A DNA stretch of 64,000 nt from Fimbriimonas sp. (GTDB taxonomy: Bacteria > Armatimonadota > Fimbriimonadia > Fimbriimonadales > Fimbriimonadaceae), in contig JARLGV010000008.1 in NCBI GenBank assembly GCA_031292555.1, positions 1 through 64,000 of the forward strand. Direction: 5' to 3'. The notes beneath the pieces are model-generated. The model was not told the origin of the DNA and made no database searches. It worked only from the letters and a program-made list of their open reading frames with translations. Numbering within the stretch: position 1 is the stretch's first letter; each line of letters starts with the position of its first letter. The position numbers and the translations under genes were made by a program. Shown here piece by piece: positions 35,589 to 45,778 of this stretch.

Positions 35589-37281
35589 TCCCATCAGAAT
35601 GTGGCATTCGCAGGTGAAACCAGTGGAAATCAGCCACGCCTCCCGCGCCGGATGGCTCCGGGCTGAAGTTGAACAACGCGAATCGGTTTGCCGTCCACGG
35701 TAGGCCGAGTCCCATCGAAAGCGTGTTGCCGATCGGGACGAAACGCCTGCCGTCAAGACTGTACGCGAAACTCGCTCGAAAGCCGTCGTCCGTCGCGGAA
35801 GCTCGGAACCATATGGATCGACTTGTGAATGCGTCGAGGATTGCGACCACCTTCCCGTCGTTCACCATCACGATGCTGCGTCGCCCCATCTCTTGGCGAA
35901 CCGCCGCGTAGGCATAGGGGAATTCAAAGACCGCGAGGCCAGCGGTGTCCCCGTCCCTCAATCCGCTCACATCGAGTTGGGTTGTCGCCTCCGAACTTGG
36001 TCCTTGAACCCGTTGTGTGAGCGTGTTCCGGGCATGAGTGAGGTCGTCTGCGACTCCTGCTCGAAGCCTCAAGTAACCGCGACGCTCCGTAAGCGACCAA
36101 TTTGCAGGGTCGGGATTGTGATTCCACTGCCACTGAAGCCCCAACCGACGGGACTTGAATTCGTCCGAAGTCGCTGGTGTAACGGGCGGTTGAGCGACAC
36201 CAGTGTTGGGCCTTGTTGAGGTCACGACACCCCTTCCTTCGCCTCGCTCGCCGAGCATCGGCCAACCGTCTACCCACTTGATCGGCACGAGCATAGGGAC
36301 CCGTCCGATGGGACCCCTGTCTTGCATGATGACGAACCACCAATCGCCGTTCTTTAACTGGACCATGCCGCCCTGGTGCAGACCGTTGGGAGGATAGGCG
36401 CGATCATCCTTGCAGATGCGTTTCCACTCGTAAGGGCCGGTGATTCTGTTCGAACGCAGGCATATCTGGAATCCCTCGGTACCGCCTCCAGGACACGTGA
36501 TGTAATAGCGGCCGCCAATCTTGTACACGTGGGAGCCTTCGAGACCAAAGGGCGCGGAACCCCCTTTGATCCCGAGGTTACCGTTTGCGTCGAACCCGCC
36601 GGACCAGATTCTCACAGCCGGACGCTTCACCGAAAGGGCGTCGGCGGCAAGCTCGGTCACGTACAGGGTTCCTTGCCCATGAACGACGTAGACTCGGCCG
36701 TCATCGTCGAAAAACAACCCGGGATCGTATAGATACTCGGGAAAGATCGTGCGTTTCCACGGCCCGGCAACGCTATTGGCAACGCACATCGAAAAGTGAC
36801 CATGCGGCGTGCCCCATCCTTCCGGAGTGCAGAACCCCAAGTAGAAGTGGCCCTTGTGGTAGCGGAGCGTCGTCGCCCAAGATCCGTTCAGATAAAGCTC
36901 TCCGCCCTTCATATCCCAGCGCGGGTCCTCCTCGTATCGATCGATCGCATATCCCACCAAGGTCCAGTTCACGAGGTCTTTGGACTTCGCGATGGGACAG
37001 CCTGGGACGTAGTGCATCGACGTAGACGAAAGGAAAAAGTCGTCGCCGACTCGAATGACGTCTGGATCAGGCCAGTCTCCCCACATCAACGGGTTCGTGA
37101 ATGTGCCATTTCCGTTGTCCGGGCACCAAGACCGCTGGCGAACTTGATCCACCGTCTCGGATCGGGCGGACGCTGACGGCGTCGCCAACGTGCACGTCGC
37201 GACTAGAATGCTCGCGAACAACAGGAGGAGCCGCGAGCGCTCAAGGATGTCGTCAAGCTCTCTGCGTATCCGACTTGCCAT
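35563..37281 (-). CDS. GH43-family beta-xylosidase/arabinofuranosidase
   Basis: A 572-residue exported five-bladed-propeller glycosidase. Signal peptide to about SASA. D72 in DWPDPDVIRV is the expected general base, the Asp in YLYDPGLFFDDDG the pKa modulator, and the Glu in FGLEGSHVYKIGG the general acid. A C-terminal concanavalin-like domain (about 370-560) is typical of GH43 beta-xylosidases. It is the third gene of an operon with the 801- and 860-residue proteins, 52 bp after the former, so all three probably attack one polysaccharide. Confidence 0.92.
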   Translation of the reverse strand: MASRIRRELDDILERSRLLLLFASILVATCTLATPSASARSETVDQVRQRSWCPDNGNGTFTNPLMWGDWPDPDVIRVGDDFFLSSTSMHYVPGCPIAKSKDLVNWTLVGYAIDRYEEDPRWDMKGGELYLNGSWATTLRYHKGHFYLGFCTPEGWGTPHGHFSMCVANSVAGPWKRTIFPEYLYDPGLFFDDDGRVYVVHGQGTLYVTELAADALSVKRPAVRIWSGGFDANGNLGIKGGSAPFGLEGSHVYKIGGRYYITCPGGGTEGFQICLRSNRITGPYEWKRICKDDRAYPPNGLHQGGMVQLKNGDWWFVIMQDRGPIGRVPMLVPIKWVDGWPMLGERGEGRGVVTSTRPNTGVAQPPVTPATSDEFKSRRLGLQWQWNHNPDPANWSLTERRGYLRLRAGVADDLTHARNTLTQRVQGPSSEATTQLDVSGLRDGDTAGLAVFEFPYAYAAVRQEMGRRSIVMVNDGKVVAILDAFTSRSIWFRASATDDGFRASFAYSLDGRRFVPIGNTLSMGLGLPWTANRFALFNFSPEPSGAGGVADFHWFHLRMPHSDGITPRSVGE

Positions 37282-37333
37282 TGCGCCGTCTTACCTCGTT
37301 CATGCTAAAGCCATTGTAAACCGGGCGGAACGC

Positions 37334-39739
37334 CTATGAGCGTGACGATGAACCTAGCGAGGCGACGCGCGACTGGCTGCCCGCACCAACCCGGATGACT
37401 ACCGTTTCGCCCGGCTTGACTTTACGCTTGGGCCAATCGAGGAACGCAACCGATCTCTGAGGCTGCTTTGCTTGAACGCGGTTCTCGGCGAATATGGCGA
37501 CATTTGCATCGAACTTCGTTGGATTGGTGATCTGCAGCTCTACGCCGTCGGCAGATCGGGAGAGCACTTTGGCCTTTACCGCGTCGAAGACGTACGCGCG
37601 ATCGATGTCCGTTCGAACGTAAATGCCCGGGATTTCAAGCGCCATCATCGCGCCGTTGCATTCGGTCCAACCGTTTGAACCGTGATAGTTTGCGCCGCGG
37701 CTGTCTGCATCGCAATAGGTCAGACGTTCCGTTCCGCCTCCCCCGTAGAACGCCTCGTCATGGGCTCGGAGGATGTCGCGCAGAAGATCGGCGTACCGTG
37801 CGTCTCCGGTTGCGCGATAGATCTTTAGGAGGGGATCGCCGGAACCCGTGCAGTAGCCTGGCGCCGAATGCTTGTTTTGGGTGCTGGCCCAGACTGCGCC
37901 CGCCAAACGGGTTCCCAACGCACCCAAGGCAGTGAATTTCGGCAGTTCATAGTCGTAGGACACCGTCCAAGTCGCGGCGAGATTGGCCAATTGACGCGAT
38001 TTGAGCAGCCAGGCCCTATCGCCCGTTACGTCGTAAAGAGCCATCAGCGCGGTGCAGAAACCAAAGGCGGTCTCGGAATCCGCGTTCTGAAGAATGTCGG
38101 CGCAACCGCCGGTCGTTTGGCCCCTCTTCACGAAATCCCGCGTGTAATAGAAGGTAGCGGCTTCCTTGGCGATTTCAAGGTACTCCGGTTCGTGGAAGTA
38201 CGTCGATGCCAGGGCAAGCCCGCTGATGAGCATGACTCCTCCCGAGGTGTTGTACTCGGATACGTCACCGGTCTTGACGTTGACCATCTTGCCCCACTGT
38301 CCGTTCTTCTTCCATGTGGTAACCGCGGCTTCCGCGAGTTTCCTCATCGCGGTTTCCCACTCCGGTTTGATGGCTTTGCCGCGGCCTTGCGCCTTAAGAA
38401 CTTGGAATTGCTTGATCATCCAGAACAGAACATCCCCGTGCGTACGGGTCAGATTCATGTCCTTCTTGGGCTCACGGAACGCCACGTCACCCTTATCATC
38501 GATCGCATAGTGGAACCAGCCAGAAGGCTCTTGCGCCTTTAGTCCGTAGTCAAAGGTCTGCGTGACTCGGTTGAGATGAGCTTGATCGCCGAGAGCGAGC
38601 ATCGGGAAGGTGTTCATCCAACCGCTGATCCACCCAAACGCGATCCATGGACCGTTTTCGCATCGATAGAACGATACGTCCGGGGTAACGAGGAACCTCT
38701 GTTCGATCCGATCCACCATCCAGTTCAACGACTCGCTCGCCGGCAGCAAGAGCCGGGGATGGTTTGGGCCGGTGAGCGCCTTCCGAACCGTCATGAACTT
38801 CTCCAGGACGGCCGGAATGTCGGCAGCAGGGAAGTTATATACACGTAACTTGAGGGTAAAGACGCTGCCAGCCTTGAGCGGAATTCCGCGGTCTGGGCTT
38901 TTGCTGAAGCCGATGAACTCCGGTTTCTGCTCTCGAACTCCCGGTGCGCTTACTGCGACAGTGGCGCGTGTACGGTCGGTGGATTCCTCAACTGAGAAGG
39001 CGCTGTCCAGAATCTCCCCGTTCGATTTCCGAAGGAAGTCGCCTGCGCCGTTGCGTCCTGCTTGCTCGGCCAGCAAGATGAAGCCTCGCTTGGCCCTTTT
39101 GTCGAAGATGCACACGGCGGGAGTGGACGCGTTTGACGCGTTCACCTCGAGCTTCGAGGGACTGCCTTTTTCAAGGGCGAGGCAGGGAACGCTGCCATGA
39201 GTTAGGGGTAGATCCTTTCGGTAATAATCCTGCGGGTCGAGGCCCTCGGCGTAACCGCGGTTCACGATGCGGTTACGATTTCCATTGTAAATGGACGCCG
39301 GAATCAACACGTAGTTGCCGGTGCTCCAGTCTTTGAAGTCGAAGGCTGCCGCGATGCCGGAAGACGGCGCCTCGCCTTCCTGAAGGGTCGCGGCGAGGGT
39401 CATATCCCGAGCATCGGCCGCGCCCACGACACGATCGACGCCAACAGTCAGAGTCCACTTTGAGTTCGCAAACTCGAGTTTCCCTCCCGGCAGAGGACGG
39501 CTGGCCTGCAAATTCGACCCTTCATAACAGCACACGACGGGGCGGAAATTCGCCCGTAGTTTCCCGAGAAAAGCGTCGACTGGAGCAACCGAAGGATCGT
39601 TGCGGTCCAGATTCGTGACGCCGTCGATAGGAAGCCACGTATGGGCCGAGGCATCGCCGGAGGGGCCAACAAGGGGCGCACTCATGTTTGGCATAAACAT
39701 TGTTACTGCCATAAGAGATTTTGAAAGAAGGGTATTCAA
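37334..39739 (-). CDS. Large secreted protein with (alpha/alpha)-barrel features, family unassigned
   Basis: An 801-residue protein. The TTG start at 39739 is supported by AGGAG 5 nt upstream. Residues up to about 330 look like beta-sandwich; from about 340 to 720 repeated helical hairpins (WFHYAIDDKGDVAFRE, GVMLISGLALASTYFHEPEY, CTALMALYDVTGDRAWLLKS, YCTGSGDPLLKIYRATGDAR) suggest a six-hairpin glycosidase or lyase toroid, as in GH127/GH88/GH105-type folds. The last part is a beta domain. No catalytic residues assigned. It starts 21 bp after the 860-residue gene. Confidence 0.7.
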   Translation of the reverse strand: MNTLLSKSLMAVTMFMPNMSAPLVGPSGDASAHTWLPIDGVTNLDRNDPSVAPVDAFLGKLRANFRPVVCCYEGSNLQASRPLPGGKLEFANSKWTLTVGVDRVVGAADARDMTLAATLQEGEAPSSGIAAAFDFKDWSTGNYVLIPASIYNGNRNRIVNRGYAEGLDPQDYYRKDLPLTHGSVPCLALEKGSPSKLEVNASNASTPAVCIFDKRAKRGFILLAEQAGRNGAGDFLRKSNGEILDSAFSVEESTDRTRATVAVSAPGVREQKPEFIGFSKSPDRGIPLKAGSVFTLKLRVYNFPAADIPAVLEKFMTVRKALTGPNHPRLLLPASESLNWMVDRIEQRFLVTPDVSFYRCENGPWIAFGWISGWMNTFPMLALGDQAHLNRVTQTFDYGLKAQEPSGWFHYAIDDKGDVAFREPKKDMNLTRTHGDVLFWMIKQFQVLKAQGRGKAIKPEWETAMRKLAEAAVTTWKKNGQWGKMVNVKTGDVSEYNTSGGVMLISGLALASTYFHEPEYLEIAKEAATFYYTRDFVKRGQTTGGCADILQNADSETAFGFCTALMALYDVTGDRAWLLKSRQLANLAATWTVSYDYELPKFTALGALGTRLAGAVWASTQNKHSAPGYCTGSGDPLLKIYRATGDARYADLLRDILRAHDEAFYGGGGTERLTYCDADSRGANYHGSNGWTECNGAMMALEIPGIYVRTDIDRAYVFDAVKAKVLSRSADGVELQITNPTKFDANVAIFAENRVQAKQPQRSVAFLDWPKRKVKPGETVVIRVGAGSQSRVASLGSSSRS

Positions 39740-39760
39740 TGGACTCCTGTTTGGTTCTGG

Positions 39761-42277
39761 TTAGCCATGGATCTTTACGGACTTGCCCGCCAGCCAGACC
39801 GTGAGTTCGAAACCAACATCCGCGTTCGTCAAGGGACGGACTTCAATTGTGGATTTTCCCCGTGGGAGTCGCGCTGGATGGGAGATGCTCAGCTCGTTGA
39901 GCTTCTTGCGATTCTTGTCGGCATGATAGACATCGCTTCCTTTGCCGATGACGAACTGGCCGGCTTCCACGTGCTCCTTGCACTCGATCGTGAGACCGTC
40001 CGGCAACAGGATGTCGCAGCCGTCGACCGGGGAGGCAAACTGGATCGAAAACTGTAGAGGCTGGGCATCGAAGGTGTTGTTAAGGGTGATCGCCTTACCA
40101 ACTGCGCCTGCCTTGTCGGCGACTCGAACCTCTTTGATCGGGACGAGCGAATAGGAACGCCGGCCGGTCCGCTCCAAGTGGAACTTATAGTCGAGGTCTC
40201 GAAGCCTTGCTTTGATCTTCCGGGTGAAGATCCCGGACTCTCGCGCGTCCTCCCAAGTGCGGATCGCCTTGAATATCTCCTGCTTTTCGCCGCAACGTTC
40301 GACGGCGTCTTCGCTCAACCCGAGAACGAACGTGCCGTCCCATCCAATCGCTTTTGACTGGAGATTCTCGGCGTCGTATACCGACCAGTCGCTGTGTAGG
40401 TTCTGCCCGCCGAGGGTCACCGGAAAGTAGCTGTTCCCGAAGCCATTGCGAATGTCCTTTCCCTCGATACCCCAATGGTTGAGGATGGGATCGAAGGAGT
40501 TGTTGCCGCCGCCTACGTCGCACACGCTCATGTACTCCCATCCGCCGGCGAAGACGCACGAGCCCATCACTCGCGGAGCAAGTCCCCCGGTTAGTTTGGC
40601 GTACGTATCGAAGAACCGGCGAAAGAATCGGCGAACTCCGAAGTAGCCCTGGTTTTGGTAGAGAGTGCTCTCTAGCCCGTCGAAATCGACATATCGCATG
40701 CCATTCTCGCTCATCGCCGCTGCGTAGTAGTCGGCGTATTTGAGCATCAGTTCCAAATCCGGGCAGAAGCCGTCGTAGCAGTTCATCTGGAGCTTTGCGA
40801 CTTCGTCGTTCGCATGATGCGCCTGCGCTTGCGTGCCATCGAAACCGCGTTTGACTCCCTTGAGCGTGTAAGGTGCGGTTTCACTGATCCCATCGTAGTG
40901 GATCAATTCGGTTCCGATGCGAACGGTATTGGAACCGTCTCTCATGGGCCATGTTCCGTCTTCCATCAGATACGAGGGGTCGGTGATGGTTACGGCGGCG
41001 TCCGTGGGTGAAACGTCATCCGCCAATTTCGTTCGCAGCACGGGTTGCAGATGTGCGCTCGCGTTCGGCGTGACGTCGGTGCACCTGCCCGGCTGAAGGA
41101 AGAGGCAGAGCGTATGTAAGCCGTATTTGATGCCATGGGCGTTCGTTTGATCGGTGAACTGACGGTAAGTCAGCTCTTTCCCGCCCGAAAACCCGACCCG
41201 GTTCCCCAGCCAGTGATCGGCAGGGTTTGCATAGTATTCGCCTTGGCCCTCGTCATGCACGGATTTCAATCCGAGCGCATCGGCGTATTCGATCAGTTTG
41301 TCGTGCCGACCGTACCAACTGATGCTCGGCTTCAGACCGGAGAGGTCGTGAATCCACTTGCCATCGATCATCGGGTGCGGCAAGCCTTCCGCCAACTCGA
41401 TGTTCTCGATGGTCGACAATCCTGCTTTGTCTGGGCAGGAATAGAGGGCGATCGCCGAACCGATGTAGTCTGCGTTAACAGGGTCGGTGACCTGATGCCG
41501 AGGTCTTGATCCTTTGAAACCGGGCAACAGCGAATACACAAAGGTGTACGACTTTCTACGATCTCGGGAGTGATAGGTCAAAGAGGACCCGAACTCAGGC
41601 TCCAACACAGCGGCGGTACCGCACGTCATCTGGAAGTACTCTTCCGGGTGCGAATAGAAGGCGACGTCGTTTACTCCGTCTCCTCCAATGTTGAACCACT
41701 GGCCCTCTTTGTATTGGGGCGGCAGGGGGACGTTTTTCGGATCCGGCGAGTGAACGTAATAGCGCATCCCGTAGCACTCGCCAGGTATGGCCGGCCCAGC
41801 GATCGTGTTATCGTCGAGGCCGACCATCCCGATCGCCCAGTCGTCGTTCCTAACGACCCCGATCAAGTCGCCGATGAGCTTTGATATGGCCGTGTGAACC
41901 GGTCCCCAGACGACGTCGTCGACCGCGTCGCGGTTTGTGAGCGACACGAGTTGGAAACGGAAGTAGCGATCTTTGGCAACCGCTCTCACGATGGCGACCG
42001 AGCCTTGAGGGTATCCGAGCTGGATGATTCCCGTTTTGGCGTCGTATACAGCCGACGTCGGAGAAACGAGCTGGTCCCTGATGTTGAGGCTGAGAAGGGG
42101 CGACGAATGGCCGGTTGGGCTGTACTCGCTTCCGGATCGTCGCGCAACGATGGAATCGATGAAACCCTTGCCGTCAAGCTGGATCCGGCAGTCGCGAGTT
42201 TGCAACCGGATCGGAGAAGCGCCGGACGCCATTCCGAAGCTTCCGAGAATCGCCAGGGCATAAACTAACCGGTGCAT
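39761..42277 (-). CDS. Large secreted putative TIM-barrel glycosidase, family unassigned
   Basis: About 838 residues from ATG 42277 (MHRLVYALAILGSFGMASGA, signal peptide); a longer frame to 42343 is less likely. An N-terminal beta-supersandwich (1-270) precedes a probable barrel: ISWYGRHDKLIEYADALG, GIKYGLHTLCLF, MRYVDFDGLES (candidate catalytic Asp) and PRVMGSCVFAGGWEY. This resembles clan GH-D/GH31-like enzymes in layout, but no family can be named. A C-terminal sandwich follows. First gene of the operon leading to the GH43. Confidence 0.65.
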   Translation of the reverse strand: MHRLVYALAILGSFGMASGASPIRLQTRDCRIQLDGKGFIDSIVARRSGSEYSPTGHSSPLLSLNIRDQLVSPTSAVYDAKTGIIQLGYPQGSVAIVRAVAKDRYFRFQLVSLTNRDAVDDVVWGPVHTAISKLIGDLIGVVRNDDWAIGMVGLDDNTIAGPAIPGECYGMRYYVHSPDPKNVPLPPQYKEGQWFNIGGDGVNDVAFYSHPEEYFQMTCGTAAVLEPEFGSSLTYHSRDRRKSYTFVYSLLPGFKGSRPRHQVTDPVNADYIGSAIALYSCPDKAGLSTIENIELAEGLPHPMIDGKWIHDLSGLKPSISWYGRHDKLIEYADALGLKSVHDEGQGEYYANPADHWLGNRVGFSGGKELTYRQFTDQTNAHGIKYGLHTLCLFLQPGRCTDVTPNASAHLQPVLRTKLADDVSPTDAAVTITDPSYLMEDGTWPMRDGSNTVRIGTELIHYDGISETAPYTLKGVKRGFDGTQAQAHHANDEVAKLQMNCYDGFCPDLELMLKYADYYAAAMSENGMRYVDFDGLESTLYQNQGYFGVRRFFRRFFDTYAKLTGGLAPRVMGSCVFAGGWEYMSVCDVGGGNNSFDPILNHWGIEGKDIRNGFGNSYFPVTLGGQNLHSDWSVYDAENLQSKAIGWDGTFVLGLSEDAVERCGEKQEIFKAIRTWEDARESGIFTRKIKARLRDLDYKFHLERTGRRSYSLVPIKEVRVADKAGAVGKAITLNNTFDAQPLQFSIQFASPVDGCDILLPDGLTIECKEHVEAGQFVIGKGSDVYHADKNRKKLNELSISHPARLPRGKSTIEVRPLTNADVGFELTVWLAGKSVKIHG

Positions 42278-42741
42278 TAAAGTTCCATCACTAATCAAGA
42301 AGATAGCGAGCCCCTCCGGGTTCTTACTCGAGGCAGAAGGCACGCTCTAGTAGCGCTGAGTCCGGAGAATTACTCAATCATTCTGGCTGCCACGAAGTAA
42401 CATCGCAAGGAACGAACGCTCGGGTTAATCGGTGTTTTTGGTTAGGGTTTATTGGCGATCTTGGTTTTCCCACTTGCACTGCCCGCAAATCTCGCGTCCT
42501 GGCGTATCCGATCCCTGAGAAGCGAAGGGCACGAGGCGGCGCCTGATCGCCCTTATGCCGTTACTCATGAGATTCCGCTAGCGACCAAGTGATTCGTCGG
42601 GATCACGTCAGCCCATCAAACAAATGCGACGGGGTCCCAAAGAACCTCGTAGTAAGTCAGTCGGTCATGAGTCGGAAGATCTGGGAGATATCGGGTGAGG
42701 CAACACGCAGGTTGGGGCCTTGTCCGCAAGGTAGTCCTTCG
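42278..42741. other. Intergenic region between the sugar operon and a pseudopilin gene
   Basis: About 460 bp. It should contain the promoter of the operon that starts at 42277 and the terminator of the pseudopilin gene that ends at 42742. No clear hairpin, operator or gene was seen; part of it (42420-42480) is T-rich on the plus strand. Confidence 0.4.
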
Positions 42742-43623
42742 CTAGTTCGGGCTCCAAGACTTGCCCCAGAGGGGCCATAAGTTCCGAGCGTCCATTTGCG
42801 AACAGTAATCCGCAATCGTAGGGTATTTGAAATGGTCGACGAAGGATGCCAGTCCTATCTTCCCGGCATGGCCATCACCGTATCCGATGGGGATCTTCGC
42901 CCCTGCGTGGGTGTAACTCGTCTCGTAAACGAGGTTCTCCCAGGTGAACCTCGATTGCTCCTGGTGAGCGCCAAAGTACGGCCACGATGCCTGAACGCTT
43001 CTAAAGTTCATCCAGCCATAAATCCCGAAGGTTGTCGGAGTGGTCGCCATCCGTTGCGAGATGCCGTCGATGCTGGAGAGGCTGCGCGGTCCCCATACGG
43101 AGGCCCATGGATTGCTGCATCCGGTCCCGTTATAGGCGAAAGCGTATCCCGTTAGGTTGATTCCGGTGGGAACAATCCAAGATTGCGCATATCCGTAGCT
43201 ACTGTAGGCAGGATTTCTCCACAAGCCGTCTTGATCGGGAGTCGGACGATTCCGAGTCGGATCCCAGAAGATATCGAAATTCCTAGTGTAGGGTTGAACC
43301 AAGCCCACCCAAGTTCCGTTAATGTCGCGATAGCTTCCTGTGTACACGTTCGCGACCAAGTCGTCGTAGTCGCTTGAATACATCGGCAATGCCAAGTTGA
43401 TTTGCTTGAAGCTTGAAATGCTGGCGGTTTCCTTGGCGGCTGCCTTCGCGTTGCCAAGGACGGGAAAGAGAACTGCGGCCAATAGGGAGATAATTGTCGT
43501 CACGACCAAGACTTCGAGCAAAGTGAAGCCTCGATTAGTAACCTTCTTGAGGTCGGGCTGGCGAGCCCACTCCCGTCTTGCGCGCCTGTCAGGCAATCCT
43601 CGCCATTCAGGATTCCAACCCAT
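42742..43623 (-). CDS. Type IV pseudopilin-like secreted protein (second)
   Basis: A 293-residue protein with an unusually long, Arg-rich leader (about 32 residues) before GFTLLEVLVVTTIISLLAA. The mature region closely resembles the third copy: TWVGLVQPYTRNFDIFWDPT, SIDGISQRMA, TFGIYGWMNFRSVQASWPY, PIGYGDGHAGK and CSQMDARNLWPLWGKSW. No lipoprotein gene follows it, unlike the other two. Start ATG 43623 has a weak ribosome site. It is divergent from the second TPR-sulfotransferase, so the two may share a promoter region. Confidence 0.85.
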   Translation of the reverse strand: MGWNPEWRGLPDRRARREWARQPDLKKVTNRGFTLLEVLVVTTIISLLAAVLFPVLGNAKAAAKETASISSFKQINLALPMYSSDYDDLVANVYTGSYRDINGTWVGLVQPYTRNFDIFWDPTRNRPTPDQDGLWRNPAYSSYGYAQSWIVPTGINLTGYAFAYNGTGCSNPWASVWGPRSLSSIDGISQRMATTPTTFGIYGWMNFRSVQASWPYFGAHQEQSRFTWENLVYETSYTHAGAKIPIGYGDGHAGKIGLASFVDHFKYPTIADYCSQMDARNLWPLWGKSWSPN

Positions 43624-43764
43624 GCCCTATTGTACGATTAGATGTCTACACAACCAGTTAAGATAGAGCCAAAAGTGTCAAAATAGATGCTCGAACGGTA
43701 TCGATCCGCTGGATGATATTTGGCCCAGTCGGCTCTCGGTCCACTAGATTCCATATTGGACGGC

Positions 43765-45738
43765 ATGGATAAGGGGAAAGAACTAGCCGAAGGTCTTCGC
43801 GAGCGCCTCGACGAGGCACGCGACCTCCTATCGAAGGGGAAAGTATCGGCCGCTGAGCGTAGACTCACTTCTTTGACATCAATGTATCCGGATAGTGCCG
43901 ACTGTTGGACCCTTCTTGCAAAGGCCCGTCTGGGCCTGAATCGCACGGACTCTGCCAGGCAGGCATTTACCACCGCCATGCTTGTTGAACCGAATCGCAA
44001 TGAAGCGCCGCTATTGCTCTTCGCCCTCTTGCTGGAGCTTGAACATTTCGAAGAAGCGGAAGTAGTCATCAAGAGCGCGATTACTAGGTCTCCTAAGGAC
44101 GTGGAAGCTATGACGGCCTATGCCAAACTACGCTGTCATCAAAAGCAGTTTGACGAAGCTGTGAGTATTTCCCGAGCGGTGCTGGCAATCGACCCAGGCT
44201 ATATACAAGCATGGACCACGCTAGGCCTCTCGCTGTTTGGCTGCGAAGATTTTGAGCAAGCAATCGGCGCTTTCCGGACCGTCTCCGGTCGGTTACCGGA
44301 GAATGCCTCTGCACATCGGCAGTTGGGTGCCGCGCTATCCTGTGCCGGGTATTTCGATGAGGCCGCCGATCAATTGGAGCGGTCCGTCAAACTAGACCCA
44401 CATTGTCAGAACGGCGTTTTGGAACTTGTCCGGCACTATGGCCGAGTCGGCGATTGGCAGAATGCGCGTCGCGTTGCTCAACAAGGGCTTGAGTTCCTGC
44501 CGGACACCGTGGTTATCCAGCAGTGTCTTAAGGCGATCGAGGACCGAATCGACGCCAACTCGCCCGATCCAACGGAGGACGCTAGGCTCGCCATGGCTTG
44601 GGACGAGCTTCAGGAGTACGGTGTCCTGCTTCAGCGACAGGGTCGATTCGACGATTCGGTACGAATCCTGCAAGATAGTCTGAGGATGGAACCTAATCAG
44701 GGCATGGGTTACTATCGCTTAACTGAGGCGAAGTGTTTCGAACTGAACGGGCTGCCGCTAGCAAATCATATGCTACCCGTGTATCAGCAAGATAACCTTG
44801 TTCCGGAAGGACGTATCTTTTTGTGCTTTGCCCTTGGAAAGACATACGACAAGGAACGTGAATATGAGCGGGCGATGCGCTACTTCGAAGAAGGAAATGA
44901 CCTTTTCTACGGCCTCCTCCGTCGAAGCCAGAAATTCTTCGATGCAGAGACTCATCAGTCTTATATCGAGAGTATCAAGCAACTCTATTCGCGTGATCTT
45001 CTTGACTCTTTACGAGGATTTGGATCGAAAGAGAACGCGCCGATCTTCATTATCGGCATGATTCGGTCTGGAACGACATTACTCGATCAAATCGTATCAA
45101 GCCATTCTCATGTGAGAGCATCCGGCGAACAGGAGTTTTGGAAGGAGTCTGGAATTCAGGTCCTTAACAAGTGGTTCAATCTCGGACCCGACCGTCGGGA
45201 TCTAAGCCGCCTCGCTGAGGAGTATCTGTTCGTCCTTCGAACGGCCTCGGGAGAGTCTCCGCGCATCACCGACAAAATGCCGCTCAACTATGAGCATGCC
45301 GGGCTCATTCACTTGGCATTTCCTAACGCCCGCTTTCTGCACATTCGCCGTAATCCGATCGACACTTGTCTCTCCATATACATGACATTGTTTGGAAGCG
45401 GGCCTCCCTGGACCTATAATCGTGCGAATATCGTGGCCTTCTATCGGGGATATCTCAGTTTTATGGAGCACTGGAGGGAGGCTATTCCCAGCGACCGCCT
45501 ATTGGAGATAGATTACGAAGAGTTGGTAACCAAGCCCGAGGAGACGTCGCGGCAGATCCTGGGATTCTGTGATCTCGACTGGGAAGATCAATGCCTTCGT
45601 CATGAGGCGAATCCCGGGTTTGTGAAGACGCCGAGCCGGTGGCAAGCCCGACAGCCCATGTACGGCAGTTCCATCGACCGATGGAAACGGTATGAGCCTT
45701 GGCTCGGCGAATTGTTAGCGTTGAAAGATCTCTACTAG
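43765..45738 (+). CDS. TPR-repeat sulfotransferase (second)
   Basis: About 657 residues from ATG 43765 (a TTG at 43720 extends it). N-terminal half: TPR repeats (AERRLTSLTSMYPDSADCWT, YFDEAADQLERSVKLDPHCQ). The sulfotransferase domain has FIIGMIRSGTTLLDQI near residue 430 and LHIRRNPIDTCLSI. The tail RWQARQPMYGSSIDRWKRYE is nearly the same as in the first copy, so they are paralogues. It is flanked on both sides by pseudopilin genes. PAPS is the expected donor; the acceptor is unknown. Confidence 0.9.
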   Translation: MDKGKELAEGLRERLDEARDLLSKGKVSAAERRLTSLTSMYPDSADCWTLLAKARLGLNRTDSARQAFTTAMLVEPNRNEAPLLLFALLLELEHFEEAEVVIKSAITRSPKDVEAMTAYAKLRCHQKQFDEAVSISRAVLAIDPGYIQAWTTLGLSLFGCEDFEQAIGAFRTVSGRLPENASAHRQLGAALSCAGYFDEAADQLERSVKLDPHCQNGVLELVRHYGRVGDWQNARRVAQQGLEFLPDTVVIQQCLKAIEDRIDANSPDPTEDARLAMAWDELQEYGVLLQRQGRFDDSVRILQDSLRMEPNQGMGYYRLTEAKCFELNGLPLANHMLPVYQQDNLVPEGRIFLCFALGKTYDKEREYERAMRYFEEGNDLFYGLLRRSQKFFDAETHQSYIESIKQLYSRDLLDSLRGFGSKENAPIFIIGMIRSGTTLLDQIVSSHSHVRASGEQEFWKESGIQVLNKWFNLGPDRRDLSRLAEEYLFVLRTASGESPRITDKMPLNYEHAGLIHLAFPNARFLHIRRNPIDTCLSIYMTLFGSGPPWTYNRANIVAFYRGYLSFMEHWREAIPSDRLLEIDYEELVTKPEETSRQILGFCDLDWEDQCLRHEANPGFVKTPSRWQARQPMYGSSIDRWKRYEPWLGELLALKDLY

Positions 45739-45751
45739 CGGAAACGAATAT

Positions 45752-45775
45752 CGAACCGCCGCATGCGGCGGTTCG
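45752..45775. terminator. Perfect 24 bp palindrome between convergent genes
   Basis: CGAACCGCCGCA is followed directly by its reverse complement. It sits 13 bp after the TPR-sulfotransferase stop and 3 bp after the convergent lipoprotein stop, so it could terminate both. No T-tract is present on either side. Confidence 0.55.
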
Positions 45776-45778
45776 ACG

